Source: GYS-P2D sp964489125
GTDB lineage: Bacteria; Bacteroidota; Bacteroidia; Chitinophagales; Saprospiraceae
Reading direction: 5' to 3'
Assembly (NCBI GenBank): GCA_964489125.1
Contig: CAZAXY010000003.1
Span: 1-64,000, forward strand
Length of the DNA stretch: 64,000 nucleotides
Below are positions 25,401 to 33,575 of the stretch, in pieces. Each line of letters begins with the position of its first letter. Position 1 is the stretch's first letter. Below the pieces are notes generated by a model. The model was not told the origin of the DNA. It did no database searches and saw only the letters and a list, made by a program, of their open reading frames with translations. The translations under genes were made by a program, and so were the position numbers.

Positions 25401-25709
25401 GATGCCTAGCACAAACATGTCGATATAGGTCTTATGTGTCATCACGAAGGCCACCGAGTTGTGTCGCATTATCTTGGAAAGACGCTTTATCTCTGCTGGA
25501 TTGACATCAATCGTTTCTTCATATGCCAATGACATCAATCGTTCAATGACCTTCGAACTGATCAGGCTGGCATAAGGATTCTGTTCGGTCTTGAGCTCCT
25601 TCAAATATTGCGCTGCCTTCTTTCGGACTTGTTCAAAATCCTCACCTGTGGATTTAGAGATCTCAGATAAGCTCTCCAAAAATTGTGGATTGTCCAGTGT
25701 ATGCTTCAT
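22437..25709 (-). CDS. Three-domain fusion: PlsB-like acyltransferase, HAD hydrolase, PlsC-like acyltransferase
   Basis: 1090 residues. Domain 1 (about 70-580) has the PlsB-type motifs HKTYID (HX4D, residues 92-97) and EGTRSRTGK (171-179). Domain 2 (about 625-840) is an HAD-IB (SerB-type) hydrolase with FDLDRTL (nucleophile Asp 631) and SDLPLL (acid at ~806), IISAAT and TDSVSD. Domain 3 (about 850-1090) is PlsC-type, with HQSNAD (920-925) and PEGTRS (991-996). GPAT, then LPA acyltransferase in one chain would make phosphatidic acid from glycerol-3-phosphate; the HAD part could act on a phosphorylated lipid or be structural. In mycobacteria HAD-PlsC and PlsB are separate neighbouring genes. 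Confidence 0.9.
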   Translation of the reverse strand: MKHTLDNPQFLESLSEISKSTGEDFEQVRKKAAQYLKELKTEQNPYASLISSKVIERLMSLAYEETIDVNPAEIKRLSKIMRHNSVAFVMTHKTYIDMFVLGIALLRHGLPWPMIFAGANLSFPGLAHLGRKIGLIFIRRSFKDNLIYKATLKHYIASLVDERQHFMWAIEGTRSRTGKLVWPKMGILKYIAEAEEESTQDVKYVPVSVVYDLIPDVQDMTAEGRGKEKKSENLMWMMNYIRKLNKNYGKISLRFGEPVEKNKESVATIPNQESAINNQKYTLPRFAFELVHAINRITPVTTASLICTTLLSKFALTKTQICNDVVSLMQLIENRKSDALVDRGAPIGESVQCAINLLKRANIIKQVGDGVKAKYTIVTLSYLPATYYSNMSVHHLYHRAFIELALIKHYSKKPHERTIAFWQEIMSLRNIFKFEFFYSNKAHFSDEIEEGLDYLHPEWQSLLKGPSKPIENLLKKQNIFVSHVALFTYVEAYRVVLHTIYQWDDNDVYNKKYFLDQCLFKGEEMHWQGRIHRVESVSKPFLINALRLCENMKLIPIPKKGQREKVHELVLQMEDIAERISTLQGFILNRSEQQKLALPIDRSVVPGSKTASITAPVIDAESGSHIGAFFDLDRTLIKGFSAKQFFQSRLLSGQMSPREIIAQFNGVMVYAMGNKNFAGLAAIGAKGVKGVKEQVFINVGEEVYEKHLAQAIYPESRALVAAHLAKGHTVAIISAATPYQVDPIARDLSVEHIMCTRMEVNDGKFTGEILEPACWGEGKAKAAITLADELDLDLSKSYFYTDSVSDLPLLELVGKPKPTNPDQELSAISFKNDWPIYRFDDAIRPGVENVVRTLLAAGTLIPAAMAGMASGVLSGSRRDGVNSMTAVIGDLGTSMAGMKLAVKGKENLWRQRPAIFLFNHQSNADFLIMAKLVRKNTVAIAKKELKYTPVGPLFQAAGVVFIDRKNRDKAIEAMKPVIDVLNNGTSVAIAPEGTRSYDYQLGPFKKGAFHLAMQAQVPIIPICIMNAHDVMPRGAKLINPTVVTVKVLDPISVEGWTKKNMDAQIEEVRNLYLKELGQYELSNTPQKALS

Positions 25710-25841
25710 CAGTTATTAGATCTTTCGGTAATTGACACCATAAGGTAGTAAACCGCTTGCATTCCAACTAATAAATTCACCTTTACTCGGGATACTTAAT
25801 GGTGTCAATCAACATCCTGTGACTATATATTGCTTTTAAAC

Positions 25842-25885
25842 TGGCTATATAAAAAAATATAGGTTTATCTATATATATATAGCCA
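25842..25885. promoter_or_regulatory. Inverted repeat in the subtilase promoter region
   Basis: TGGCTATATA (25842-25851) and TATATAGCCA (25876-25885) are exact inverted copies separated by 24 AT-rich bases, 25 bases before the ATG of the subtilase gene. It could be an operator, or a hairpin in the leader. Confidence 0.35.
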
Positions 25886-25909
25886 ATCTCAACATTTAAT
25901 TTTACACAC

Positions 25910-27823
25910 ATGCATAACCTTCAATTTATAAAGCTCAAGAACAAAATACTATATCATTTTTCATTAGTAGCATTCATAAGTTGTACTGCTTCGGCTGAGG
26001 CATATTCTCAAGGAAGCTGGATCAGAGATGAAGCCAAGATAACTGAGGCGGTAGATCTATATAACTTATCTGGAGAAGGGGTTGTCGTTGTTATGATAGA
26101 TCGCGGAATCGACTATAGGCACCCTGATTTTATTGATGACAATGGCAATACAAGAATCGATTACATATTTGACTTAACAGACAATTCTGGTGCTTTCGAT
26201 AGTGACAATACCTATGGTGTGGGTACGATATGGGACGCCGCAGAGATCAATCAAGCACTTGCTAATAATACTACCCCGCCATTAACCAATGACAATGGAG
26301 GACATGGTACTCAGACAACAGGTATTATGTGTGGTGACGGCAGTGGAACGGCCAGTCGAGAATTTAAAGGAGTGGCACCCAATAGTCGAATTATCAGTAT
26401 AAAATTTATCCAGGATGGTTTTCCTGCATTTGGTAACAATCCTGGTGAACCTTCTTTCTTTGATGCAAGCTTGCTAAGCACAGCATTTAATTTTGCAACG
26501 GACAAAATTCAAGAATTAGGACTTCCTTCGGTTACTCTTATGAATTTTGGTTCCATCGGTGGACCTACAGATGGAACGAGTTTAATCTGTCGCCAAATGG
26601 ATGATTACATTGACCTCGGGCATCCTCTCGTCTGTGGTGTAGGTGATGATGGCGGCCAAGATAATCGAGCATCAGGTACAATTAGTCAAGGACAAACAAT
26701 AGAATTAGAAGTTCTAAAATCAAGTAGCTTTTTAAGATTCGATCTTTGGTACGATGAACTCGATCGGTTTGAAGTTTCTGTGCAACGACCGGATGGCAGC
26801 GTAGCCGGACCGTTCTCGCCACCGATGAGTGCGAATGATGTCTCTGACAACGTTGAATTTGATATGTTCATAGGGCATAGAGGGGCTAATACCGATTTTT
26901 TTGAGGCCACCTCTCTCAGAAGAGAGTTATTGATAGATCTATCAGGTGTTAATGGATCCTATAAGGTAATTCTCACAGGAATGGCTATCAATTCGTCGGG
27001 AGAATTTATTGCAACCCTTAATCCTGGATTTAATTTTCTGAATAATAGATTTTTAACTTTTATTGCTCCAGGGGGCAGTATCAATGATTACTCTAGTTCA
27101 CTCAAAGTCATTAGTCCTACCGATTATGTCGTAGATAATTCTTGGGTAGATATTAATGGAGTTCCCAGACAACTTAGCGGTCAAGGCGACCCTGGACAAC
27201 TATGGCTTGGATCAAGTGAAGGACCTACACAAGATGGACGATTGGGTACAGATTTCGCAGCTCCTGGCGAAGTTTGTGCCGCAGCCTATGGTCAAGGCAG
27301 CTATAACGCCACCTTTACTGGCAATGTGCTGCAAAATAGCAACGGCTTGTATGGCATACAAAATGCAGTCAGTGCGGCAGCGCCAGTCTCAGTCGGTGTT
27401 ATCGCGCTAATGCTAGAAGGCAACCCTGATCTGACACCTGAAGAAGTTAAGCAGATCCTTCAAACAACTTCTAACGAAGATCAGTTCACTCAATCAGTAC
27501 CTAATGCCACATGGGGATATGGAAAGCTAAATGCACAGCGAGCAGTGGAAGAAGCGATGAGACAATCCTCTGACATCGTAGTGTCCAATGAGTCTATTGA
27601 AATATCAGACAGAACTCCTACCAACCGATATATCTTAAGAGGAAATTTTTCCAATTACAATATCGAAGTGCTGAATAGTGCCGGCACTACCATTTCCGAT
27701 CATTCTACCACGACAGAAAATGAAATCGTAATAAACCTCAGTGGTGTAAACAATACGCAACGATTCATTCAGGTGAGTCATCAAACGAACCCAGATTTGT
27801 TTGTTGTACAACGCATGGATTAG
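25910..27823 (+). CDS. Secreted subtilisin-like (S8) protease
   Basis: 637 residues with a signal peptide (hydrophobic residues about 13-28, cleavage near AYSQG). The triad is VVMIDRGIDYRHPDF (Asp 64), GGHGTQTTG (His 132) and NAVSAAAP (Ser 488), with Asn 212 in LMNFGS as oxyanion residue. The usual GTSMAAP box reads AVSAAAP, so two conserved residues differ, yet the Ser is kept. A long insert lies between Asn and Ser. The last ~90 residues form a beta-rich tail (ILRGNFSNYNIEVLNSAG) that does not match a clear T9SS sorting signal. Exported degradative or processing protease. Confidence 0.9.
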   Translation: MHNLQFIKLKNKILYHFSLVAFISCTASAEAYSQGSWIRDEAKITEAVDLYNLSGEGVVVVMIDRGIDYRHPDFIDDNGNTRIDYIFDLTDNSGAFDSDNTYGVGTIWDAAEINQALANNTTPPLTNDNGGHGTQTTGIMCGDGSGTASREFKGVAPNSRIISIKFIQDGFPAFGNNPGEPSFFDASLLSTAFNFATDKIQELGLPSVTLMNFGSIGGPTDGTSLICRQMDDYIDLGHPLVCGVGDDGGQDNRASGTISQGQTIELEVLKSSSFLRFDLWYDELDRFEVSVQRPDGSVAGPFSPPMSANDVSDNVEFDMFIGHRGANTDFFEATSLRRELLIDLSGVNGSYKVILTGMAINSSGEFIATLNPGFNFLNNRFLTFIAPGGSINDYSSSLKVISPTDYVVDNSWVDINGVPRQLSGQGDPGQLWLGSSEGPTQDGRLGTDFAAPGEVCAAAYGQGSYNATFTGNVLQNSNGLYGIQNAVSAAAPVSVGVIALMLEGNPDLTPEEVKQILQTTSNEDQFTQSVPNATWGYGKLNAQRAVEEAMRQSSDIVVSNESIEISDRTPTNRYILRGNFSNYNIEVLNSAGTTISDHSTTTENEIVINLSGVNNTQRFIQVSHQTNPDLFVVQRMD

Positions 27824-27833
27824 CAAGGTCGCA

Positions 27834-27862
27834 GCTAATCTCAAACCTAGTTTGGATTGAGC
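27834..27862 (+). terminator. Hairpin after the subtilase gene
   Basis: GCTAATCTCAAAC and GTTTGGATTGAGC pair with one bulge on each side across a CTA loop, 10 bases after the stop. No long T-run follows, so it is only a possible terminator. The rest of 27863-28231 shows no gene. Confidence 0.4.
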
Positions 27863-28231
27863 TTTCGGTAATCCAAAAGATAATGAACCACTCTCATACC
27901 ATCGAATATATTCACGTATACCGTGTATACCTATTGGTGCTAATCTATGCACATTGTCCTGGACCATCAGAATCAAGGGTATCCTACAAATCCAAGGTGA
28001 ATAAGCCGTGAACTCCTTACGTTACATGCTATATCCACTTGCATCTATTTAAATCAATAAATCAAAGTATCATCATTACTTGATAGACTCCTAAATACTC
28101 TGATCTATAAAGGATATTCCCTATCTTGAAATCGCTTAAAATAATTCTGTCAGTGTTATTTCTTGAGGGTAGTTAAATGCAGCATATAAACGATTATAAA
28201 ATACGCGAACGTCAAATAAATAATAAAAATC

Positions 28232-28570
28232 ATGACCATTAAACAACTCATTGCAATCCTAGTGATCCTATTTGTTACCTCCTGCAAAATAAATAATGAA
28301 CCACTCACTCGAACAATAAAAGTGACTTCAGATAACAATATTGAATTCAATATGCAAATAAATGGTACAATCGAAAAAAATATTACCACACCATATGAGT
28401 TTACATATAATGAGGAAGAAGGTGATTTCATATTTAGTTCAACAGAACAGGAAGAGAATATCGAAATAGAAATGCTTGATATTCGGGGATCCTTAGTTTT
28501 GGGAACCTTTAATGCAACTGGCCCTAAAATTAGATTTAGAGTAAAAGGTGATGAAATGAGGACTTACTGA
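28232..28570 (+). CDS. Small lipoprotein
   Basis: 112 residues with a lipoprotein signal (hydrophobic residues 5-17, VTSC lipobox, Cys 18). The mature part is acidic and beta-rich (VTSDNNIEFNMQINGTIEKN). No family is recognised. It stands alone, about 410 bases after the subtilase and 444 bases before tldD. Codon use appears normal. Confidence 0.7.
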   Translation: MTIKQLIAILVILFVTSCKINNEPLTRTIKVTSDNNIEFNMQINGTIEKNITTPYEFTYNEEEGDFIFSSTEQEENIEIEMLDIRGSLVLGTFNATGPKIRFRVKGDEMRTY

Positions 28571-29014
28571 ATTTAATCAACTTCACTTAACTTTAGACAC
28601 CTTCAGCATATCAATTCCTTTGGTTCAATAAGTACTCTTGGTCATTATGGCAGCGACATCGGAATACGCCATGTTTCAACCGAGCATCGTGGCAGTTAGC
28701 TAATCTCTGGAAGATTATCACTATCCTCGGGATCTCCAGTATTGCTCTGAGAATAGGCTCTATCTATAAAATAGATCCAGACACCTGCTGATGTCATATC
28801 ATCTTCTTGGCTTCTCGCTTCTATTATAAGCAAGTATATTCTAAGTACTGATTACTTAGCAGCATACTAATAACTAAATGTAAAAAACAATCAAACTCTT
28901 AAAGTCCTCTAAATATTACAAGGATAAACTCCGCAATTAAGATTATCTTATAACTTACGATGGCGTTGCAAGATCACTCCTGCGACAACACATCAGAAGA
29001 AATAAAATTACACT
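28571..29014. other. Gene-free stretch of 444 bases
   Basis: No convincing gene, promoter or terminator. On the minus strand a short protein-like segment (stop at 28696-28698, opening MTSAGVWIYFIDRAYS at 28797) is open but too short to claim; it may be the remnant of a decayed gene. Confidence 0.4.
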
Positions 29015-30649
29015 ATGAAAAGACGCGATTTCTTATACCTAGCTGGAGCTGGAATGCTTGCGGCCCCGTTACCCATATTAGGTAATAGCATTCATGCTTC
29101 AGAACTCATCAACCCTGGATTAGCTGTTGCTGAGAAAAAAGTGTTGGCGGATGTAGCGCTCAATACTGCTCAAAAGCTCGGAGCAACTTATGCGGATGCG
29201 AGAATCGGCAGATACCTTAATCAATTCGTATTTACCAGAGAAAAGAAGGTTCAGAACACCGTAAATACCGAGTCATTTGGCATCGGCATCAGGGTGATAA
29301 CCAATGGCACATGGGGATTTGCGTCAACTAATGATGTAACTCCTGATGGCATCAAAAAAGCTACAGAACTCGCTGTAGCAATAGCCAAAGCGAACAGCAA
29401 GATACAAACTGAAGAAGTCGTACTGGCGCCTGTTAGAGGACATGGCGACGTAAGCTGGAAAACTCCAATTGTCAAAAGTTCATTGGAGGTGCCAGTATCA
29501 GAAAAAGTTGATCTCTTGCTTGAGGCAAATAATCGTGCGCTCGAAAATGGTGCTGATTATATCAGCTCTGCACTATTCTCTGTCAATGAGCAGAAATACT
29601 TCGCATCAACAGAAGGATCATACATCGATCAGGATGTACACCGCATCTGGCCGACGCTTAATATCACCGCTGTAGACAAGTCTACGGGTAAGTTTAAAAA
29701 TCGTCAGGGCTTAGGGGCTCCAATGGGATTGGGATATGAATACCTCATACCTGATGCACGAGAAGAAGTTAAGGGTGCAGGCGGAATCACGCTATACAGA
29801 AATAGATATAACATCATCGAGGACGCGATTGCTGGCGCCAAGCAAGCTCGAGCCATGCTGTCTGCACCATCGGTAGAACCTGGCAAGTATGACCTCGTCT
29901 TAGAACCTAATCACTTAGGGTTGACGATACATGAGTCTGTTGGGCACCCCCTCGAACTTGATCGAGTGCTTGGCTATGAAGCCAATTATGCAGGAACGAG
30001 TTTTGCAACCTTAGATAAGTGGCAAACCAAAGAGTTTAACTATGGCAATGAACTTGTTAATCTCGTTGCTGACAAGACTCAGGTAGGATCTCTCGGTGCT
30101 GTTGCTTACGACGATGAAGGTGTGAAATGTAAAGAATGGGATCTAGTCAGAAATGGTGTCCTCGTCAACTATCAAGCGATCAGAGATCAAGTACATATGA
30201 TCGATCAGAATGAATCACATGGCTGTTGCTACTCTCAGAGTTGGAATGATGTACAATTTCAACGTATGCCCAATGTCTCGTTAGAGCCAGGTACTCAACC
30301 ATACTCTATAGATGACATGGTCAAAGATGTGGAGAAAGGAATCTATCTCGTCGGACGAGGCTCCTACTCTATAGATCAACAGCGATATAACTTCCAGTTC
30401 GGTGGGACGCTAACCTATGAAATAGAAAATGGCGAAGTGAAAGGCCTCATCAATGATGCGGCATACCAGTCTAACACACAAGAATTTTGGAATAGCACAG
30501 CTAAGATTTGTGATAAGAGTGACTATCGCATGTTCGGTTCATTTTTTGATGGAAAAGGACAGCCGAGTCAGGTAAGTGCAGTATCTCATGGCTGCTCTAC
30601 GACACGGTTTAATGGGGTCAATGTAATCAACACAGGTCGCAACATTTAA
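29015..30649 (+). CDS. tldD: TldD-type metallopeptidase with Tat-like signal
   Basis: 544 residues. The start MKRRDFLYLAGAGMLAAPLP contains the twin-arginine motif RRDFL, and the hydrophobic core is compatible with Tat export. The HExxxH motif is HESVGH (residues 305-311), and ELDRVLGYEANYAGTSF and CSTTRFNGVNV near the end are conserved in TldD. TldD acts with TldE/PmbA on unfolded or modified peptides. The partner gene follows 22 bases later. An exported version would differ from the cytoplasmic E. coli proteins; that is inference from the signal. Confidence 0.9.
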   Translation: MKRRDFLYLAGAGMLAAPLPILGNSIHASELINPGLAVAEKKVLADVALNTAQKLGATYADARIGRYLNQFVFTREKKVQNTVNTESFGIGIRVITNGTWGFASTNDVTPDGIKKATELAVAIAKANSKIQTEEVVLAPVRGHGDVSWKTPIVKSSLEVPVSEKVDLLLEANNRALENGADYISSALFSVNEQKYFASTEGSYIDQDVHRIWPTLNITAVDKSTGKFKNRQGLGAPMGLGYEYLIPDAREEVKGAGGITLYRNRYNIIEDAIAGAKQARAMLSAPSVEPGKYDLVLEPNHLGLTIHESVGHPLELDRVLGYEANYAGTSFATLDKWQTKEFNYGNELVNLVADKTQVGSLGAVAYDDEGVKCKEWDLVRNGVLVNYQAIRDQVHMIDQNESHGCCYSQSWNDVQFQRMPNVSLEPGTQPYSIDDMVKDVEKGIYLVGRGSYSIDQQRYNFQFGGTLTYEIENGEVKGLINDAAYQSNTQEFWNSTAKICDKSDYRMFGSFFDGKGQPSQVSAVSHGCSTTRFNGVNVINTGRNI

Positions 30650-30671
30650 TAAACTCTAAAGCAAAATAACA

Positions 30672-31988
30672 ATGGCAATATATAATAAAGAAGATGCTAA
30701 AGCGATCATGGCCAAAGCCTTAGAGTATAGTAAGGCAGACGGTTGTGAAGTAAACTTGTCAGGCAGTGATAGTGGCAATATCAGATATGCACGCAACACT
30801 GTATCTACCGCTGGAGCGCAGTCCAATCAGACTTTGGTCGTTCAATCAAATTTTGGTAAAAAAGTAGGAACAGCGACGATAGAAGAATTTGATAATGCCT
30901 CTATCGAGAAGGTGGTAAGGCGAGCAGAGGAGTTGGCAACACTCTCTCCAGAGTCTGAGGAATTTATGGAGCCGCTCGGACCACAAAACATTATAGACTC
31001 TAATCAGCACTTCAAGTCCACCTCTAAGGTTACTCCAGAGTATCGTGCAGCTGTTGCAGCGTCAAGTATTGAGCCTGCCAAAGCTAAAGGGGTTACCGCT
31101 GCAGGATTTTTTGAGGACTATGCAGACTTTTCGGCCATCAGCAATTCTAATGGATTGTTTGCCTATGAGCAGTCTACTGGCATGGACTTTACCGTCACCA
31201 TGCGAAGCAACGATGGATCAGGTTCAGGATGGGTAACTCGTGATTACAATGACGTCAGCAGATTTGACGCTGAGATGGCATCCCAGATCGCTATCGACAA
31301 GGCCTTACAATCTAGAGAAGCCAAGGCTATCGAACCAGGAAAATATACCGTAATTCTTGAACCTGCAGCTTCGATAGGCCTATTGAGAAATATGCTTTTT
31401 TCATTCAATGCCAGAAGTGCAGATGAAGGGCGAAGCTTTATGGCGAAAGAAGGTGGTGGAAACAAGATCGGAGAGAAGATAGTTGATGAGCGCATCAATC
31501 TATATTCAGATCCACTTAACCCTCTGGTGCCTGCATCTACATGGACAGGTGAGGGCATGCCTAGAGAGAAAACTGTATGGTTGGAGAATGGAGTTGTTAA
31601 GAATCTGGCCTATGGTAGATATTGGGCTGACCAAAAAGGAGTTGCTCCACTACCATTCCCATCTAATGGGATCATGGATGGTGGCGATGCTTCATTAGAA
31701 GATCTTATAAAAGATACTAAGAAGGGTGTCCTCGTAACAAGGTTGTGGTACATACGAACAGTAGATCCACAAACGCTTCTATATACAGGATTGACTCGTG
31801 ATGGAACATTCTATATCGAAAACGGTAAGCTGAAGCACCCGATCAAGAATTTCAGATTTAATGAAAGTCCAATTATCATGCTTAATAATCTGGAAACTTT
31901 AGGAAAGCAAGTGCGCATTAATGGCAACCTGATCCCATATATGAAGGTGAGAGATTTTACATTCACGAGTCTCTCGGACGCCGTTTAG
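30672..31988 (+). CDS. TldE/PmbA family, partner of TldD
   Basis: 438 residues, same family as TldD but lacking the HExxxH motif, as TldE subunits do. It has no signal peptide of its own (MAIYNKEDAKAIMAKALEY), so if TldD is exported by Tat, TldE might be carried with it, a hitchhiker arrangement; alternatively both stay in the cytoplasm. Conserved segments include VRRAEELATLSP, YTVILEPAASIGLLRNMLFS and TFYIENGKLKHPIKNFRFNE. The gene is followed by a good terminator at 32014. Confidence 0.88.
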   Translation: MAIYNKEDAKAIMAKALEYSKADGCEVNLSGSDSGNIRYARNTVSTAGAQSNQTLVVQSNFGKKVGTATIEEFDNASIEKVVRRAEELATLSPESEEFMEPLGPQNIIDSNQHFKSTSKVTPEYRAAVAASSIEPAKAKGVTAAGFFEDYADFSAISNSNGLFAYEQSTGMDFTVTMRSNDGSGSGWVTRDYNDVSRFDAEMASQIAIDKALQSREAKAIEPGKYTVILEPAASIGLLRNMLFSFNARSADEGRSFMAKEGGGNKIGEKIVDERINLYSDPLNPLVPASTWTGEGMPREKTVWLENGVVKNLAYGRYWADQKGVAPLPFPSNGIMDGGDASLEDLIKDTKKGVLVTRLWYIRTVDPQTLLYTGLTRDGTFYIENGKLKHPIKNFRFNESPIIMLNNLETLGKQVRINGNLIPYMKVRDFTFTSLSDAV

Positions 31989-32013
31989 CAACAACATAAT
32001 ATTGATGGATTAA

Positions 32014-32047
32014 GGAAGGATTTAGATTCAACTCTAAGTCCTTTTTT
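32014..32047 (+). terminator. Terminator between tldE and the DUF4159 operon
   Basis: GGATTTAGA (32018-32026) pairs with TCTAAGTCC (32033-32041) with one G-U, across TTCAAC, and six T follow. The DUF4159 ATG at 32059 is 12 bases later, so the terminator also lies just inside its leader. Confidence 0.85.
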
Positions 32048-32058
32048 AACAGAACAAC

Positions 32059-32676
32059 ATGGTATCACAATTTCACTTCACACGCTTGATGTATGAGTCA
32101 GGAGACTGGGATGTGGATCAACGCATGCCTTCTAACATCCTTCATTCACTAGTAGAGTATACGACCCTACCTGTCGATACTGAGGAACATATTGTTCCTT
32201 TAAGTGATAATCAAGTATTTCACTCTCCATTTAGTTATATGGCTGGTCATCGTCTGGTTCAGTTCACCAGTGCGGAAGAAGAGAATTTTAAGAACTATGT
32301 AGACCGAGGTGGTTTTGTATTTGCTGATGACTGCAATCACGACATCGATGGCCTATTTGCCAAGTCCTTTGAAGCACAAATGATCGATCTTTTTGGTGAA
32401 GGCTCCCTCAAAAAAATTCCAAACGATCATCCTTTATACAGTTCCTTTTTTGATTTTGATGGTCCCCCAACAACTTCACAAGAACTCAATGGTTGGGGTG
32501 ATGACTTAGTGCACGACTACCTGAAAGCTGTCGAAATCAACGGTCGCATAGCGGTGTTGTATTCTAATAAAGATTATGGCTGCGAGTGGGATTATGATTT
32601 TAGAAATAAACGATGGTATAAGAACGACAATACAAGATTCGGTGTCAATATCGTCATCCATGCCTTGACTTCTTAA
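32059..32676 (+). CDS. DUF4159 family protein
   Basis: 205 residues, no signal peptide. Conserved blocks are FHFTRLMYESGDWDVDQRMP, then RGGFVFADDCNHDIDGLFAK and FGVNIVIHAL, matching DUF4159, a glutamine-amidotransferase-like (class I-like flavodoxin) fold domain found beside MoxR-DUF58-BatA clusters. Enzymatic activity is unproven. First gene of an eight-gene run in one direction; stop to the next start is 13 bases. Confidence 0.85.
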   Translation: MVSQFHFTRLMYESGDWDVDQRMPSNILHSLVEYTTLPVDTEEHIVPLSDNQVFHSPFSYMAGHRLVQFTSAEEENFKNYVDRGGFVFADDCNHDIDGLFAKSFEAQMIDLFGEGSLKKIPNDHPLYSSFFDFDGPPTTSQELNGWGDDLVHDYLKAVEINGRIAVLYSNKDYGCEWDYDFRNKRWYKNDNTRFGVNIVIHALTS

Positions 32677-32689
32677 TATCTTGACAGCT

Positions 32690-33547
32690 ATGAGACTATT
32701 AGCAATATGTATGACCATCATGTTTTGGCAAGTTGCCTATAGCCAGCATGGCATTGTGAATGATGAAGAAACCATGCGAAGTGAGATACTCAATTCGGAT
32801 CGCAATTATGCAGTGTACTTACCGCACGACTACCACAGTTCATCAAGGAGCTATCCTGTACTATATCTCCTGCATGGCGCAGGAGACGACCAGACAGGAT
32901 GGATTCAGTTTGGTGAAGTGAGTCGTATCACAGATGACGCCATCAGGACAGGCAAAGCAACTCCGATGATCATAATTATGCCTGACGCCGACACAGATCG
33001 ACGTGGTTATTACAATACAATCAGAGGCACCTGGCGTTACGAAGATTTTTTCTTTGAAGAGCTGATGCCATATGTCGAAGACAAATATCGCATCAAGTCT
33101 GACAAGCGTTATCGTGCGATTGCTGGACTATCCATGGGTGGTGGTGGCAGCTTTATTTACGCCATTCATCGTCCAGATCTATTTTCTTCAGCCTGCCCCC
33201 TTAGCGCATATGTAGGAGCACTATCTGTTGAAGGCGGAAAATGGTTACTCAATGATGAGGAAAAAGGCTATCCTCAAGAAGAATTGCAAGAGTATTTCAA
33301 CGAGACAAATGCACATTATCTCATCGAAAATGGCAATGCTGAGAATTTGAGCTCCGTGAGATGGTATATAGATTGTGGCGATGATGACTTCTTATATGAA
33401 GGCAATAGCCTCGTGCATATCGCTATGACCAAGATGGATATCCACCATGAATATCGAGTGCGTGATGGCGCCCACAATTGGACTTATTGGCGTGAGTCGC
33501 TACCAGAAGTTCTGGCATTTATATCTCAAGGATTTCACCAATATTAA
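32690..33547 (+). CDS. Exported esterase, alpha/beta-hydrolase (EstA/tributyrin-esterase type)
   Basis: 285 residues from the ATG at 32690; an in-frame TTG three codons upstream is less likely because the ATG opens a signal peptide (MRLLAICMTIMFWQVAYSQ). Typical blocks are NYAVYLPHDYHSSSRSYPVL, YLLHGAGDDQTGW (oxyanion side), the nucleophile elbow GLSMGGGGSF, and a likely catalytic His in DGAHNWTYW. These enzymes hydrolyse short acyl or carbohydrate esters, and this one acts in the periplasm. Its role in the cluster is unknown. Confidence 0.88.
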   Translation: MRLLAICMTIMFWQVAYSQHGIVNDEETMRSEILNSDRNYAVYLPHDYHSSSRSYPVLYLLHGAGDDQTGWIQFGEVSRITDDAIRTGKATPMIIIMPDADTDRRGYYNTIRGTWRYEDFFFEELMPYVEDKYRIKSDKRYRAIAGLSMGGGGSFIYAIHRPDLFSSACPLSAYVGALSVEGGKWLLNDEEKGYPQEELQEYFNETNAHYLIENGNAENLSSVRWYIDCGDDDFLYEGNSLVHIAMTKMDIHHEYRVRDGAHNWTYWRESLPEVLAFISQGFHQY

Positions 33548-33575
33548 GCTAACACAGAGACGCAGAGAAGATTAT

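Noticed and set aside
28696..28797. Short minus-strand segment MTSAGVWIYFIDRAYS with upstream in-frame extension
   Set aside because: Protein-like but only 33 codons with no homologue I recognise; could be a relic, not supportable as a gene.
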